Counted from the stretch's first letter, positions 33,460 through 41,645 are shown. The stretch: DNA of 64,000 bases from Streptomyces cinnamoneus (GCF_014650495.1 NZ_BMVB01000004.1:62001-126000); one strand, 5' to 3'. Notes: generated by a model from the sequence alone, not told the origin. A program made the numbers and translations.

Positions 33460-34809
33460 GTGAGCGAGTCGAAGCCGGCCACCGCCGGCCCGGGCGGGAA
33501 CGCCGAGAACGCCGAGAGCGAGGTCGTGGACCTCTGCCGTGACCTGATCCGGATCGACACCAGCAACTACGGCGACCACTCCGGCCCCGGCGAGCGGCTC
33601 GCCGCCGAGTACGTGGCCGAGAAGCTCGCCGAGGTCGGGCTCGAACCGCAGATCTTCGAGTCGCACCCGGGGAGGGCCTCCACCATCGCCCGCATCGAGG
33701 GCGAGGACCCGTCCCGGCCCGCGCTGCTCATCCACGGCCACACCGACGTCGTGCCGGCCAACGCCGCGGACTGGACGCACCACCCGTTCTCCGGGGAGAT
33801 CGCGGACGGCTGCGTGTGGGGGCGCGGCGCGGTCGACATGAAGGACATGGACGCGATGACCCTCGCGGTCGTACGGGACAGGCTGCGCAGCGGCCGCAAG
33901 CCCCCGCGCGACATCGTGCTCGCCTTCCTCGCGGACGAGGAGGCGGGCGGCACGTACGGCGCGCGCCACCTGGTCGACAGGCATCCGGATCTCTTCGAGG
34001 GCGTGACGGAGGCGATCGGCGAGGTCGGCGGCTTCTCCTTCACCGTCAACGAGCAGCTCAGGCTCTATCTGGTGGAGACCGCCCAGAAGGGCATGCACTG
34101 GATGCGGCTCACCGTGGACGGCACGGCCGGGCACGGCTCGATGACCAACAAGGACAACGCCATCACGGAGCTGTGCGAAGCCGTGGGGCGGCTGGGTCGG
34201 TACGAGTGGCCGGTCAGGGTCACCAAGACCGTCCGGTCCTTCCTGGACGAGCTCTCCGACGCGCTCGGCACTGAGCTGGACCCCGAGGACATGGACGGCA
34301 CCCTCGCCAAGCTCGGCGGGATCGCCAAGATGGTCGGCGCCACGCTGCGCAACTCCGCCGCCCCCACCATGCTGGATGCGGGGTACAAGGTGAACGTGAT
34401 CCCGGGCCAGGCCAGCGCCCATGTCGACGGGCGCTTCCTGCCGGGGCACGAGGAGGAGTTCCACGCCGACCTGGCCCGCATCCTCGGCCCCCGGGTGAAG
34501 ATCGACGAGGAGCGCTCACACCTGGACAAGGCGCTGGAGACCGGCTTCGACGGCAAGCTGGTCGACGCGATGCAGGCGGCGCTGCGGGCCGAGGACCCGA
34601 TCGCCCGCGCCATCCCGTACATGCTCTCCGGCGGCACCGACGCCAAGCACTTCGACGACCTGGGCATCCGCTGCTTCGGGTTCGCGCCGCTGCAGCTGCC
34701 GCCCGAGCTGGACTTCGCCGGAATGTTCCACGGCGTGGACGAGCGCGTGCCCGTGGATGGTCTGAAATTCGGTGTGCGTGTGCTCGACCGCTTCCTGGAT
34801 CAGTGCTGA
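33460..34809 (+). CDS. M20-family metallopeptidase (dipeptidase/deacylase type)
   Basis: 449 aa from GTG 33460, right after GAGGAGG; the longer frame from 33232 crosses the tRNA promoter region and is rejected. Metal-site motifs are intact: LLIHGHTDVVP, GRGAVDMKDMDAM and FLADEEAGGTYGA, plus the dimerisation-domain block GTAGHGSMTNKDNA. M20 enzymes are di-zinc aminoacylases, dipeptidases or succinyl-diaminopimelate desuccinylase relatives that act in the cytoplasm. The exact substrate is not clear. It stands alone between the tRNA and the chaplins. Confidence 0.92.
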   Translation: MSESKPATAGPGGNAENAESEVVDLCRDLIRIDTSNYGDHSGPGERLAAEYVAEKLAEVGLEPQIFESHPGRASTIARIEGEDPSRPALLIHGHTDVVPANAADWTHHPFSGEIADGCVWGRGAVDMKDMDAMTLAVVRDRLRSGRKPPRDIVLAFLADEEAGGTYGARHLVDRHPDLFEGVTEAIGEVGGFSFTVNEQLRLYLVETAQKGMHWMRLTVDGTAGHGSMTNKDNAITELCEAVGRLGRYEWPVRVTKTVRSFLDELSDALGTELDPEDMDGTLAKLGGIAKMVGATLRNSAAPTMLDAGYKVNVIPGQASAHVDGRFLPGHEEEFHADLARILGPRVKIDEERSHLDKALETGFDGKLVDAMQAALRAEDPIARAIPYMLSGGTDAKHFDDLGIRCFGFAPLQLPPELDFAGMFHGVDERVPVDGLKFGVRVLDRFLDQC

Positions 34810-34886
34810 GCGCAGTCCTGATTGAGTGTCAGGCTGTGCGAATCTGGCGCTTTCTTCCCCGGAAAGAGTGAACGCCCTGCTGCTTA

Positions 34887-34914
34887 CGTAGCCCCACTCC
34901 CTCCTCGTCGTTAC
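34887..34914 (+). promoter_or_regulatory. Candidate sigma-BldN promoter for chpH
   Basis: CGTAGC and CGTTAC are separated by exactly 16 nt, 48 bp upstream of the chpH ATG. The BldN consensus, as I recall it, is CGTAAC-N16-CGTTGA (5/6 and 4/6 matches), and chaplin genes are known BldN targets. Confidence 0.6.
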
Positions 34915-34962
34915 AGGTGTGCGGTCCGCGGCTGGGACCGCATTGCCAACAAGGAGGAATCC

Positions 34963-35196
34963 ATGCTCAAGAAGGTCGTCGCCGCCGCGGCAGCCACCAG
35001 TGGTCTCGTTCTCGCGGGGGCAGGCGTCGCCGCCGCCAGCGGGGGCGCCCAGGGTGCTGCTGTGAATTCTCCCGGCGTCGTCTCGGGCAACGTCATCCAG
35101 GTCCCGGTGGCTGTGCCGGTGAACCTGTGTGGCAACACCATCAACGTCGTCGGGCTGCTCAACCCCACGTTCGGGAACACCTGCGTCAACAAGTGA
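34963..35196 (+). CDS. chpH: Short chaplin ChpH
   Basis: 77 aa, the usual length of short chaplins, with AAGGAGGA upstream of the ATG. A Sec signal peptide (MLKKVVAAAAATSGLVLAG) is followed by one chaplin domain, which carries the NSPGVVSGNVIQVPVAVPVN and CGNTINVVGLLNP blocks. Cys56 and Cys74 form the conserved disulfide. Secreted chaplins assemble into amyloid-like fibrils that coat aerial hyphae and lower surface tension. The next gene is the long chaplin chpC, the same pairing as in S. coelicolor. Assignment to ChpH rather than ChpE rests on the cysteines (ChpE lacks them) and the position. Confidence 0.95.
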   Translation: MLKKVVAAAAATSGLVLAGAGVAAASGGAQGAAVNSPGVVSGNVIQVPVAVPVNLCGNTINVVGLLNPTFGNTCVNK

Positions 35197-35236
35197 CGTC
35201 GTTTTCTCAACCCGTGAGGGGCTGAATCCCGTGGTG

Positions 35237-35266
35237 GCTCCGGGCGCATGCCATGCGCTCCGGGGC
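35237..35266 (+). terminator. Hairpin between chpH and chpC
   Basis: GCGCATG (35244-35250) pairs with CATGCGC (35252-35258) and extends into CCGG/CCGG arms with one bulge. It may end or attenuate chpH transcription before chpC. No BldN-like promoter is evident for chpC in this 165-bp gap. Confidence 0.4.
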
Positions 35267-35361
35267 CGCCGGGCTTTGGCCGGGTTTTCCGCGCGAGGGC
35301 GTGGATATGGACGCCCTTGCGCAATCCGCATGGTAAGAAGCAGCAGAGGGGCAAGACGAAA

Positions 35362-36207
35362 ATGCGACAGGTCACCAAGAAGGGCCTGATCACCGTAGCG
35401 GCGGCCAGCGGCGTCATCGCGGCCGTCACGGGCAGCTACGCCCACGCCGATTCGGGCGCCAACGGCGCCGCGGCGCACTCCCCGGGCGTGGCCTCGGGCA
35501 ACACCGTCCAGGTGCCGGTGCACGTGCCGGTGAACGCCTGCGGCAACACCGTGAACGTCGTCGGACTGCTCAACCCCGCGACGGGCAACCGCTGTGCCAA
35601 CGGCGGCCACGGCGGCCATGGGCACGGCGGCAGCGGACACGGCGGCGCGCTGGCCAACGGCGCCGCGGCGCACTCCCCGGGCGTGGCCTCGGGCAACACC
35701 GCCCAGGTGCCGGTCAGCATCCCGGTGAACGCCTGCGGCAACAGCGTCAACATCGTCGGTATCGGCAACCCCGCCACCGGCAACACCTGTGTCAACGACG
35801 GCCACGGTCCGGCCCACCAGGGCCAGGGCCACAAGCCGCCGCACGGCGACAAGCCGGGCCACCCGGGCGGGCACAAGCCCGGCGACCACCACCCGGGCGG
35901 GCACCACAACCCGCCCACCGGTGAGAAGCCCGGCCACAAGCCGCCGGCCCACGGCCACGACGCGCCGGGTGCTCACCCCGGGGCGCCGGGCACGGGCGGT
36001 CACCACGCCAAGCCGGCCATGGAGGTCAAGGACGCGCACCGTCCTGCCACCGACCTCGCCGAGCACCGTCCCGCGACGGTGGCCCAGCAGGCCGCCGAGC
36101 TCGCCCACACCGGTGCCGGCCAGCTCGGTGCGGCCGGTGCGGCCAGCGCGGGCCTGCTGCTCGGTGGCGCGATGCTCTACCGCCGCTCCCGCGGCGCGCA
36201 GGGCTGA
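35362..36207 (+). CDS. chpC: Long chaplin ChpC (two chaplin domains, sortase-anchored)
   Basis: 281 aa. Signal peptide to about residue 29 (AHA-DS). Chaplin domain 1 at about 33-79 (Cys60, Cys78), a His/Gly-rich linker, then chaplin domain 2 at about 99-145 (Cys125, Cys143). A long spacer rich in His, Gly, Pro and Lys follows. The C-terminus has the class E sortase motif LAHTG (247-251), a hydrophobic helix and a basic tail (YRRSRGAQG). Class E sortases of Streptomyces recognise LAxTG. It should be covalently attached to the cell wall and seed chaplin fibrils. The unusually His-rich spacer (HGGHGHGG, GDHHPGGHH) could bind metal. Confidence 0.95.
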   Translation: MRQVTKKGLITVAAASGVIAAVTGSYAHADSGANGAAAHSPGVASGNTVQVPVHVPVNACGNTVNVVGLLNPATGNRCANGGHGGHGHGGSGHGGALANGAAAHSPGVASGNTAQVPVSIPVNACGNSVNIVGIGNPATGNTCVNDGHGPAHQGQGHKPPHGDKPGHPGGHKPGDHHPGGHHNPPTGEKPGHKPPAHGHDAPGAHPGAPGTGGHHAKPAMEVKDAHRPATDLAEHRPATVAQQAAELAHTGAGQLGAAGAASAGLLLGGAMLYRRSRGAQG

Positions 36208-36239
36208 CACGCCGTAACGGCTGAGCCGGTAGCGACCGG

Positions 36240-36277
36240 CACGGAGCGGGCCCCGCAGCCGCGGGGCCCGCTCCGTG
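36240..36277. terminator. Strong bidirectional terminator after chpC
   Basis: A perfect 17-bp stem (CACGGAGCGGGCCCCGC and complement) with loop AGCC. It lies between chpC and the convergent DUF5703 gene. Confidence 0.85.
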
Positions 36278-36295
36278 TGCGTTCACTCCCGGTGG

Positions 36296-36484
36296 TCACC
36301 AGGTGGCGCGGATCTGTCGGATGATCCTGCGACGCAGCCGCACCCTGCGGCTGCCGTCGGGGTAGAGGCGCAGTCGGTCCAACTCCCAGTGTCCGTACTC
36401 GGCGTGTTCGGTCAGCAAGCGTGTGGCTGCCCTCCGGGAGACGCCCCGGGGCACATACACATCGCAGAATTCGTATTCCGGCAT
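36296..36484 (-). CDS. DUF5703-family small protein
   Basis: 62 aa. The sequence MPEYEFCDVYVPRGVSRRAA, LLTEHAEYGHWELDRLRLYP and RRVRLRRRIIRQIRATW matches the short actinobacterial DUF5703 family as I recall it. It is mixed-charge with a strongly basic C-terminus and no membrane helix. Function unknown. It is divergent from the acidic protein at 36532 with a 47-bp gap. Confidence 0.82.
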   Translation of the reverse strand: MPEYEFCDVYVPRGVSRRAATRLLTEHAEYGHWELDRLRLYPDGSRRVRLRRRIIRQIRATW

Positions 36485-36531
36485 CGCATCTATTGTGCGG
36501 GAACGGGCCCGGTGCGGATAGCGTCTGCACT

Positions 36532-37302
36532 ATGTCTGATGCTGCGCAGCCAACCGCTGCCGAGGTACGGGCCGCCGCCGAGGCGGTCAAAGCCGCTCTG
36601 GACCGCCACCTCGACGCCGTCGAACGCCGTTCGGGGGAGGACGACCCGGCCGTCTACGCCGCGTTCAACGAGCTGGCCGCGACAGCCGAGGCGTACGACG
36701 AGCTGCTCTACGACGTCTACGACGAGGTCACGCCCTTCGAGATCCCCGGCGACGACACGCTTCCCGCCTACGCCGGGCCGGAGGAGCCGAGCGCACTCAG
36801 CGTGCTGATCCGCAGGGACTACGCCGTGGTCGAGCCCCAGCGGCTGCTCTCCCAGGCGCAGCGCGTCGCGGATCTCGACCCGGACGTCGACGTCGAGACG
36901 GAGCCGGGCACCCACGGCGGCGCGGAGGGCCTCGTCGGGCGCAGCGTCCACGCCGCCCTCGGGGTGCTCTTCGGCGAGTACGAGCCGGACGAAATCGCCT
37001 CCCGGCACAAGGAGTTCGGCCTGGAGGAGGGCGACTCCACGCTGTGGGTGTCGGCCGCCGAGGAGCCGTCCGAGCCGGGCGAGTGGCTGTCCACCCCCTT
37101 CGAGCAGGCCGACCCGCAGCGGGTCATCTGCCGCTTCGACGTCAGTGCCGTCTTCGACGAGGACGAAGACGGTGACGACGAGGACGGTGAGGACGAAGGC
37201 GACGACGGCGAGGACGAGGACGAAGGCGAGCTCGACGGCGAGGACGCCGGAGGCGACGAGGGGCGGGCGGGCAACGGGCCCTCGCGGGTGCGCCGGCGCT
37301 GA
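36532..37302 (+). CDS. Conserved hypothetical protein with very acidic C-terminus
   Basis: 256 aa from ATG 36532. The mRNA is probably leaderless: TAGCGT ends 7 nt before the ATG and no ribosome site is present. The N-terminal helix bundle (AAAEAVKAALDRHLDAVERR) is followed by a globular part with RRDYAVVEPQRLLSQAQRVA and FDVSAVFDEDED. Residues about 208-245 are nearly all Asp, Glu and Gly, encoded by GAC/GAG/GGC runs (37155-37260), and the last residues turn basic (SRVRRR). I believe it is conserved in Streptomyces but know no function. The acidic tail could bind cations or mimic nucleic acid. Confidence 0.75.
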   Translation: MSDAAQPTAAEVRAAAEAVKAALDRHLDAVERRSGEDDPAVYAAFNELAATAEAYDELLYDVYDEVTPFEIPGDDTLPAYAGPEEPSALSVLIRRDYAVVEPQRLLSQAQRVADLDPDVDVETEPGTHGGAEGLVGRSVHAALGVLFGEYEPDEIASRHKEFGLEEGDSTLWVSAAEEPSEPGEWLSTPFEQADPQRVICRFDVSAVFDEDEDGDDEDGEDEGDDGEDEDEGELDGEDAGGDEGRAGNGPSRVRRR

Positions 37303-37313
37303 CCTGCGGTGTC

Positions 37314-37354
37314 GCGGCCGCCTGCGGGCCCGGAAGGGGCCCGCAGGCGGCCGC
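37314..37354. terminator. Bidirectional terminator, 18-bp stem
   Basis: GCGGCCGCCTGCGGGCCC pairs perfectly with its complement across a 5-nt loop (GGAAG). It lies between the acidic protein gene and the convergent RecD2-like gene, 4 bp before the latter's stop. Confidence 0.85.
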
Positions 37355-37357
37355 CGT

Positions 37358-39409
37358 TCACCCGGCGGTCCGGGCCTGGGCCTGCAGCAGCGGCAGCAGC
37401 CGGGTGGTCCGCGCGGTCGCCGGGACCTCGGCGACCGCGCGGGGCAGCGCCTGGTCCACGCCGTGCACGACCGACAGGTGCCGCTCGCCGCGGCTGAACG
37501 CCGTGTAGACCCACGCCCTGGTCAGCGTTGCCGCGGCGTCGCCCGGCAGCACCACCACGGCCGCCGGCCAGCGCGTCCCGGCCGCCTGGTGGGCGGTCAC
37601 GGCCCAGCCGTGCCGCACCTGCTCGGCGACGCGGTCCGGCGGGACGACGACAGGTGTGCCGCCGCAGTCCAGCCGCAGCCCCTCGGCGTCCGCCGAGGCC
37701 ACGGTCCCGGGCACCATGCGGCCGGGGGCGGGGACGTACGCGACCCTGTCGCCGGGGTCGAAGCCGCCGAACCGGCCGGGGCCGGGGTTCAGCCGCTCCT
37801 TCAGGGCCGCGTTGAGCGCGCGGGTGCCGGCGGGCCCGCCGTGGCCCGGCGTGATCACCTGGGTGTCCGTGGCGGGCACGCCGATCGCGCGGGGCACGGA
37901 GTCGGCGACGAGCTGCACGGTGCGGTGCACCGCCTCGGCCGGCTCCCGCACCGGGACGATCACGACCTCCTTGCCGGGGGCGTCCACCGCGGTCAGCTCG
38001 CCGATGCCGATGCCCGAGACGAGCTCCCCGAGGGGGCCCGGGTCGGGGGTGCGGGAGACGACCGACGGGCAGGCGCGGGAGGCCGTCAGGTCCGCGAACA
38101 CGCGGCCCGGGCCCGCGGACCACAGGACGCCCGGGTCGCCGCTGAGCACCAGCCGGGTGCCGTCCGCGAGCGACTCCACCAGCAGGGCGGCACCCTCCAC
38201 GTCCAGCTGGGGCGCGTCCAGGACGACCAGCACGTCGAGGGCCAGCGAGCCGTCCTCGTCACGCCCGGGACCCTCCTGGCCGGAGAGCAGGCCGGCGACG
38301 GTCACGGCCTCGGGCACGCCCAGCTCGGCGAGGCGGCGCCGGCCGTCCTCGGTGTGCGCGGCGGCGCAGGCCCGCAGGCCCAGCCCGGCGGCCGCCGTGA
38401 CCAGGGCGGCGGGCTCGGCGCGGGCCGCTTCGCCGCCGCTGTGCGTCACCAGGCCGCAGGCCGCGGCGGCCCGGATCAGCTCGGCCGCGGAGGGGGAGGG
38501 GGCGGCGGCCGCCGCCTGCTCCCAGCCGGGGGCGTCCTCGGGCGGGGCCGCGTTGGCGAGCCGGGCGAGGCCGTCGGCGAGGCTCTCCTCCGCCATGGCG
38601 TAGCGGTCGAGCCCCAGCAGCAGCACAACGGGGGCCTCGGCGTCGTCGTCCGTCGCCGCGGCCTCGTCCTGACCCTCCTGGAAGACCAGGACGGCGCCTT
38701 CCGCGATGGCGGCCTGCAGGGCCTCGTCCGGGTCGGGGACGGCGCGCCGGGCGAGCTCGGCGCGGAGCGCAGGGGCCTCCAGCACGGTGTGCCCGGCCAG
38801 TGCGGCACGTTCCAGCAGCCAGACGACGAGCGCCTGGGCGCGCCGCTCGTCGCCCGGCCCGCACTCCGGCCCCAGCAGGGCCCGTGCGAAGCCGTCCGCC
38901 TGCTCGGGCCGCACCCCGGGCACGGCCAGCAGCCGCCACGGGTCCTCCCGCAGGGCCTCGGCGGCGTGCTCCCCGAGCGCCTGTGCGGCCGGGGCCGCCA
39001 GCTGCTCCGGCGCCCCTCCGGCGGCCAGCACCTCGACCAGGCCCGCGCTCGGCGGGATCGCCGCCCGCGCCGGGGAGGCAGCGGGTGCCGGTGCGGGGTG
39101 GGCCGGGGGCCGGGGGGCCGGCGCGGGCCGGCGCGGCCGGGACGCGGGCTTCGGCTCGTTGAAGAACGACGCGGCGTCGCGCTCCCCGCTCTCCACGGCC
39201 TTCACGGCCGCCGCCAGCGCCTCGGCGACGGCGGACCGCTTGCCGGCGGCCGCCTCCTGCGCCCCGGGCTGCTCGCCCGGCGCGTCCTGGGCGGCCGGCT
39301 CTCCGGCCGGGGACGTCGCGCCGTCCGGCTCCGGGCTGCCGGGGGCGCCGGCACCCTCGGGGTCGGCGGCGGCGCCGTCGGCGGGGAGGTGACCGCGGTC
39401 GTTGGTCAC
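37358..39409 (-). CDS. RecD2-like helicase homologue lacking Walker A and B residues
   Basis: 683 aa from GTG 39409. A Pro/Ala-rich tail (1-120) precedes a RecD2-like helix-hairpin-helix region (about 123-180; EALREDPWRLLAVPGV), a winged-helix-like part (about 190-245) and the linker DRYAMAEESLADGLARL (269-285). Where RecD2 has GGPGTGKT, this protein has THSGGEAARAEPAALV (322-337), so no Lys/Thr loop. Walker B VVDEAS is VVLDAPQLD (395-403), without the catalytic Glu. Later motifs survive: LVLSGDPGVLWSAGPGRV, AVTAHQAAGTRWPAAVVVLP and AWVYTAFSRGERHL. It looks like an ATPase-dead paralogue that may still bind DNA or a partner. GTGA overlap couples it to the aldo/keto reductase gene. Confidence 0.82.
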   Translation of the reverse strand: MTNDRGHLPADGAAADPEGAGAPGSPEPDGATSPAGEPAAQDAPGEQPGAQEAAAGKRSAVAEALAAAVKAVESGERDAASFFNEPKPASRPRRPAPAPRPPAHPAPAPAASPARAAIPPSAGLVEVLAAGGAPEQLAAPAAQALGEHAAEALREDPWRLLAVPGVRPEQADGFARALLGPECGPGDERRAQALVVWLLERAALAGHTVLEAPALRAELARRAVPDPDEALQAAIAEGAVLVFQEGQDEAAATDDDAEAPVVLLLGLDRYAMAEESLADGLARLANAAPPEDAPGWEQAAAAAPSPSAAELIRAAAACGLVTHSGGEAARAEPAALVTAAAGLGLRACAAAHTEDGRRRLAELGVPEAVTVAGLLSGQEGPGRDEDGSLALDVLVVLDAPQLDVEGAALLVESLADGTRLVLSGDPGVLWSAGPGRVFADLTASRACPSVVSRTPDPGPLGELVSGIGIGELTAVDAPGKEVVIVPVREPAEAVHRTVQLVADSVPRAIGVPATDTQVITPGHGGPAGTRALNAALKERLNPGPGRFGGFDPGDRVAYVPAPGRMVPGTVASADAEGLRLDCGGTPVVVPPDRVAEQVRHGWAVTAHQAAGTRWPAAVVVLPGDAAATLTRAWVYTAFSRGERHLSVVHGVDQALPRAVAEVPATARTTRLLPLLQAQARTAG

Positions 39410-40389
39410 AGGGTGCTCCAGTCCTGGTCGGGATAGCGGTGCACGGGCGCCGACACGTCGTCGAGCGCCTGGCGGATCTCGTCCGGAAGACTAAGGCCCT
39501 CCACTGACAGTGCCTCCGTGAGCTGCTGCGCGGTGCGGGCGCCGACGAGCGGGGCGACGACCCCGGGACGGTCGCGCACCCAGGCCAGGGCCACCTGCAG
39601 GGGCGTGACGGCGAGCCCGTCGGCGGCGGTCCTGACGGCGTCGACGATGCGGCCGGCCGCATCGTCGAGGTAGGGGGCGACGAAGGGGGCCAGGTGCTCA
39701 CAGGCGCCGCGGGAGTCGGCCGGGGTGGCGCGGCGGTACTTGCCCGTCAGCACGCCCCGGCCCAGCGGCGAGGACGGCAGGACGCCGATGCCCAGGTCCA
39801 GCGCGGCGGGCAGCACCTCGCGTTCGATGCCGCGCTGCAGCAGCGAGTACTCCATCTGCGTCGAGGCCAGCCGCGTCCGCACCCCCGGCGCGGCGAGCTG
39901 CCACGTCGCGGCCCGGGCGAGCTGCCAGCCGCAGAAGCCCACGACCCCGGCGTAGCGGGCCCGGCCGCTGGCGACGGCGAGGTCGACGGCCTGCAGCGTC
40001 TCCTCGACGGGCGTCGCGGGGTCGTAGGCGTGGATCTGCCAGACGTCGACGTAGTCGGTGCCGAGCCGGTCCAGCGAGGCGTCCAGGGCGGCGAGCAGGT
40101 GGCCGCGCGAGCAGTCGACGCGGCGGTCGGGGTCCAGGACGCTGCCGGCCTTGGTCGCGACGACGAGGTCCCGCCGCGGCACGAGGTCCTCCAGGAGCCG
40201 GCCGAGGAGGTGTTCGGCGCCTCCGTCGGCGTAGACGTCGGCGGTGTCCACGAGGGTGCCGCCGGCGTCCCAGAAGGTCTTGAGCTGTTCGGCCGCCTCG
40301 TGCTCCCCGGTGTCCCGGCCCCAGGTGAGCGTGCCGAGCCCGAGCCGGGAGACCCGCAGGCCGGTGCGGCCGAGATGCCTTTGTTCCAT
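39406..40389 (-). CDS. Aldo/keto reductase
   Basis: 327 aa from ATG 40389. The AKR barrel is clear: LGLGTLTWG, LVDTADVYADGGAEHLLG (catalytic Asp and Tyr), VVATKAGS (Lys), VWQIHAYDP (His) and VAPLVGARTAQQL (NADPH binding). It reduces carbonyls with NADPH; substrate unknown. No ribosome site is obvious, and TACCCT sits 8 nt before the ATG, so a leaderless mRNA is possible. It overlaps the RecD2-like gene by 4 nt, an odd functional pairing. Confidence 0.92.
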   Translation of the reverse strand: MEQRHLGRTGLRVSRLGLGTLTWGRDTGEHEAAEQLKTFWDAGGTLVDTADVYADGGAEHLLGRLLEDLVPRRDLVVATKAGSVLDPDRRVDCSRGHLLAALDASLDRLGTDYVDVWQIHAYDPATPVEETLQAVDLAVASGRARYAGVVGFCGWQLARAATWQLAAPGVRTRLASTQMEYSLLQRGIEREVLPAALDLGIGVLPSSPLGRGVLTGKYRRATPADSRGACEHLAPFVAPYLDDAAGRIVDAVRTAADGLAVTPLQVALAWVRDRPGVVAPLVGARTAQQLTEALSVEGLSLPDEIRQALDDVSAPVHRYPDQDWSTL

Positions 40390-40503
40390 GAGCGCTGAGG
40401 GTACTGTTCGCACCCCGCCGCGTCGCCGGGCCTTCGCAGGGCTCACGGAACCGGCCGGTGACGTACTCCGGGTCGGCGCGCTAGAGTCCCCGCAACGACG
40501 ACG

Positions 40504-40517
40504 TTACTGATCAGTAA
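40504..40517. promoter_or_regulatory. Perfect 14-bp palindrome TTACTGATCAGTAA, candidate TetR operator
   Basis: The palindrome sits 11 bp upstream of the ATG of the LLM-type oxidoreductase and touches its ribosome site (AAGGGG). The TTACT-N4-AGTAA shape matches TetR-family operators of lipid-linked genes in actinobacteria. No tetR gene is adjacent. Confidence 0.65.
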
Positions 40518-40528
40518 GGGGTGCCCGG

Positions 40529-41587
40529 ATGGGTCGGATGAGGCTCGGAATCAACCTCGGCTACTGGGGAGCCGGGATGGACGCGGACAATCTCGCCGTC
40601 GCCCGCGAGGCCGACCGGCTCGGGTACTCCGTCTGCTGGGCCGCCGAGGCGTACGGTTCCGACGCGCCCACCGTGCTGTCCTGGGTCGCGGCGCAGACCG
40701 AGCGCATCGACGTCGGCTCGGCGATCCTCCAGATCCCCGCCCGCACGCCCACGATGACCGCGATGACCGCGGCCACCCTCGACTCGCTCTCCGGCGGCCG
40801 CTTCCGCCTCGGCCTCGGCGTCTCCGGCCCCCAGGTCTCCGAGGGCTGGTACGGCGTGAAGTTCGACAAGCCGCTGGCCCGCACCCGCGAGTACGTCGAG
40901 ATCGTCCGCAAGGCCATGGCCCGTGAGCGGGTCGTCCACGAGGGCGCCCACTGGACGCTGCCGCTGCCCGGCGGCCCCGGCAAGCCCCTCAAGCTGACCG
41001 TGCACCCCGTCCGCGAGCGCATCCCGCTCTACATCGCCGCGATCGGCCCCAAGAACCTGGAGCAGACCGGCGAGCTCGCCGACGGCGCCCTCGTCGTCTT
41101 CTTCGCCCCCGAGCACGCCGAGGAGACCACCCTGGGCGCGCTGCGCGCGGGCCGCGCCAAGGCGGGCAAGGACCTCGACGGCTTCGACCTCGTCCCGACC
41201 GTCCCCATGGCCGTGGGCGACGACGTCGACGCGCTCGCCGACCTCTTCCGCCCGTACACCGCCCTCTACGTCGGTGGCATGGGCAGCGCCAAGCAGAACT
41301 TCTACAACAAGCTCGCGCAGCGGATGGGCTACGAGAAGGAGGCCGCCGAGATCCAGGAGAAGTACCTGGCGGGCGACAAGGCCGGGGCGGCCGCGGCCAT
41401 TCCGCGCAAGCTCATCGACTCCACCGCCCTGCTCGGCCCCGTCGAGCGCATCGCCGACCGCATGCAGGCGTACGCCGACGCGGGCGCCACGACGCTGTCC
41501 CTGGCCCCCGCCGGCTTCACCCTCGACGAGCGGATCGCGAGCCTGCGCACCGGCGTCGAGGCGCTGGAGCGGGCCGGACTGGCCTGA
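40529..41587 (+). CDS. LLM-class F420-dependent oxidoreductase
   Basis: 352 aa from ATG 40529 (ATG 40538 is an alternative). Luciferase-like TIM barrel with the F420-family pattern: MRLGINLGYWGAGMDADNL, ADRLGYSVCWAAEAYGSDA, SAILQIPARTPTMTAMTAAT, LGLGVSGPQVSEGWYGVKF and PLYIAAIGPKNLEQTGELADG. It closely resembles the mycobacterial and streptomycete F420-dependent 'Rv3520c-like' group as I recall it. It should transfer hydride from F420H2 to an unknown substrate. A perfect palindrome overlapping the leader suggests tight repression. Confidence 0.92.
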   Translation: MGRMRLGINLGYWGAGMDADNLAVAREADRLGYSVCWAAEAYGSDAPTVLSWVAAQTERIDVGSAILQIPARTPTMTAMTAATLDSLSGGRFRLGLGVSGPQVSEGWYGVKFDKPLARTREYVEIVRKAMARERVVHEGAHWTLPLPGGPGKPLKLTVHPVRERIPLYIAAIGPKNLEQTGELADGALVVFFAPEHAEETTLGALRAGRAKAGKDLDGFDLVPTVPMAVGDDVDALADLFRPYTALYVGGMGSAKQNFYNKLAQRMGYEKEAAEIQEKYLAGDKAGAAAAIPRKLIDSTALLGPVERIADRMQAYADAGATTLSLAPAGFTLDERIASLRTGVEALERAGLA

Positions 41588-41601
41588 CCCGGGGAAATCC
41601 G

Positions 41602-41645
41602 CGGCCGTGGTGGGGGCTCGGGGGTGGTCCTCCCCGCCACGGCCG
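41602..41645. terminator. Terminator-like hairpin after the LLM oxidoreductase
   Basis: CGGCCGTGGTGGGG pairs with CCCCGCCACGGCCG (one mismatch) across a G/T-rich loop. It begins 15 bp after the stop codon. Confidence 0.6.

Noticed and set aside
35440..35790. Repeated blocks in chpC as a possible CRISPR or transposon repeat
   Set aside because: They are the two coding chaplin domains of one gene, in frame and with conserved cysteines.
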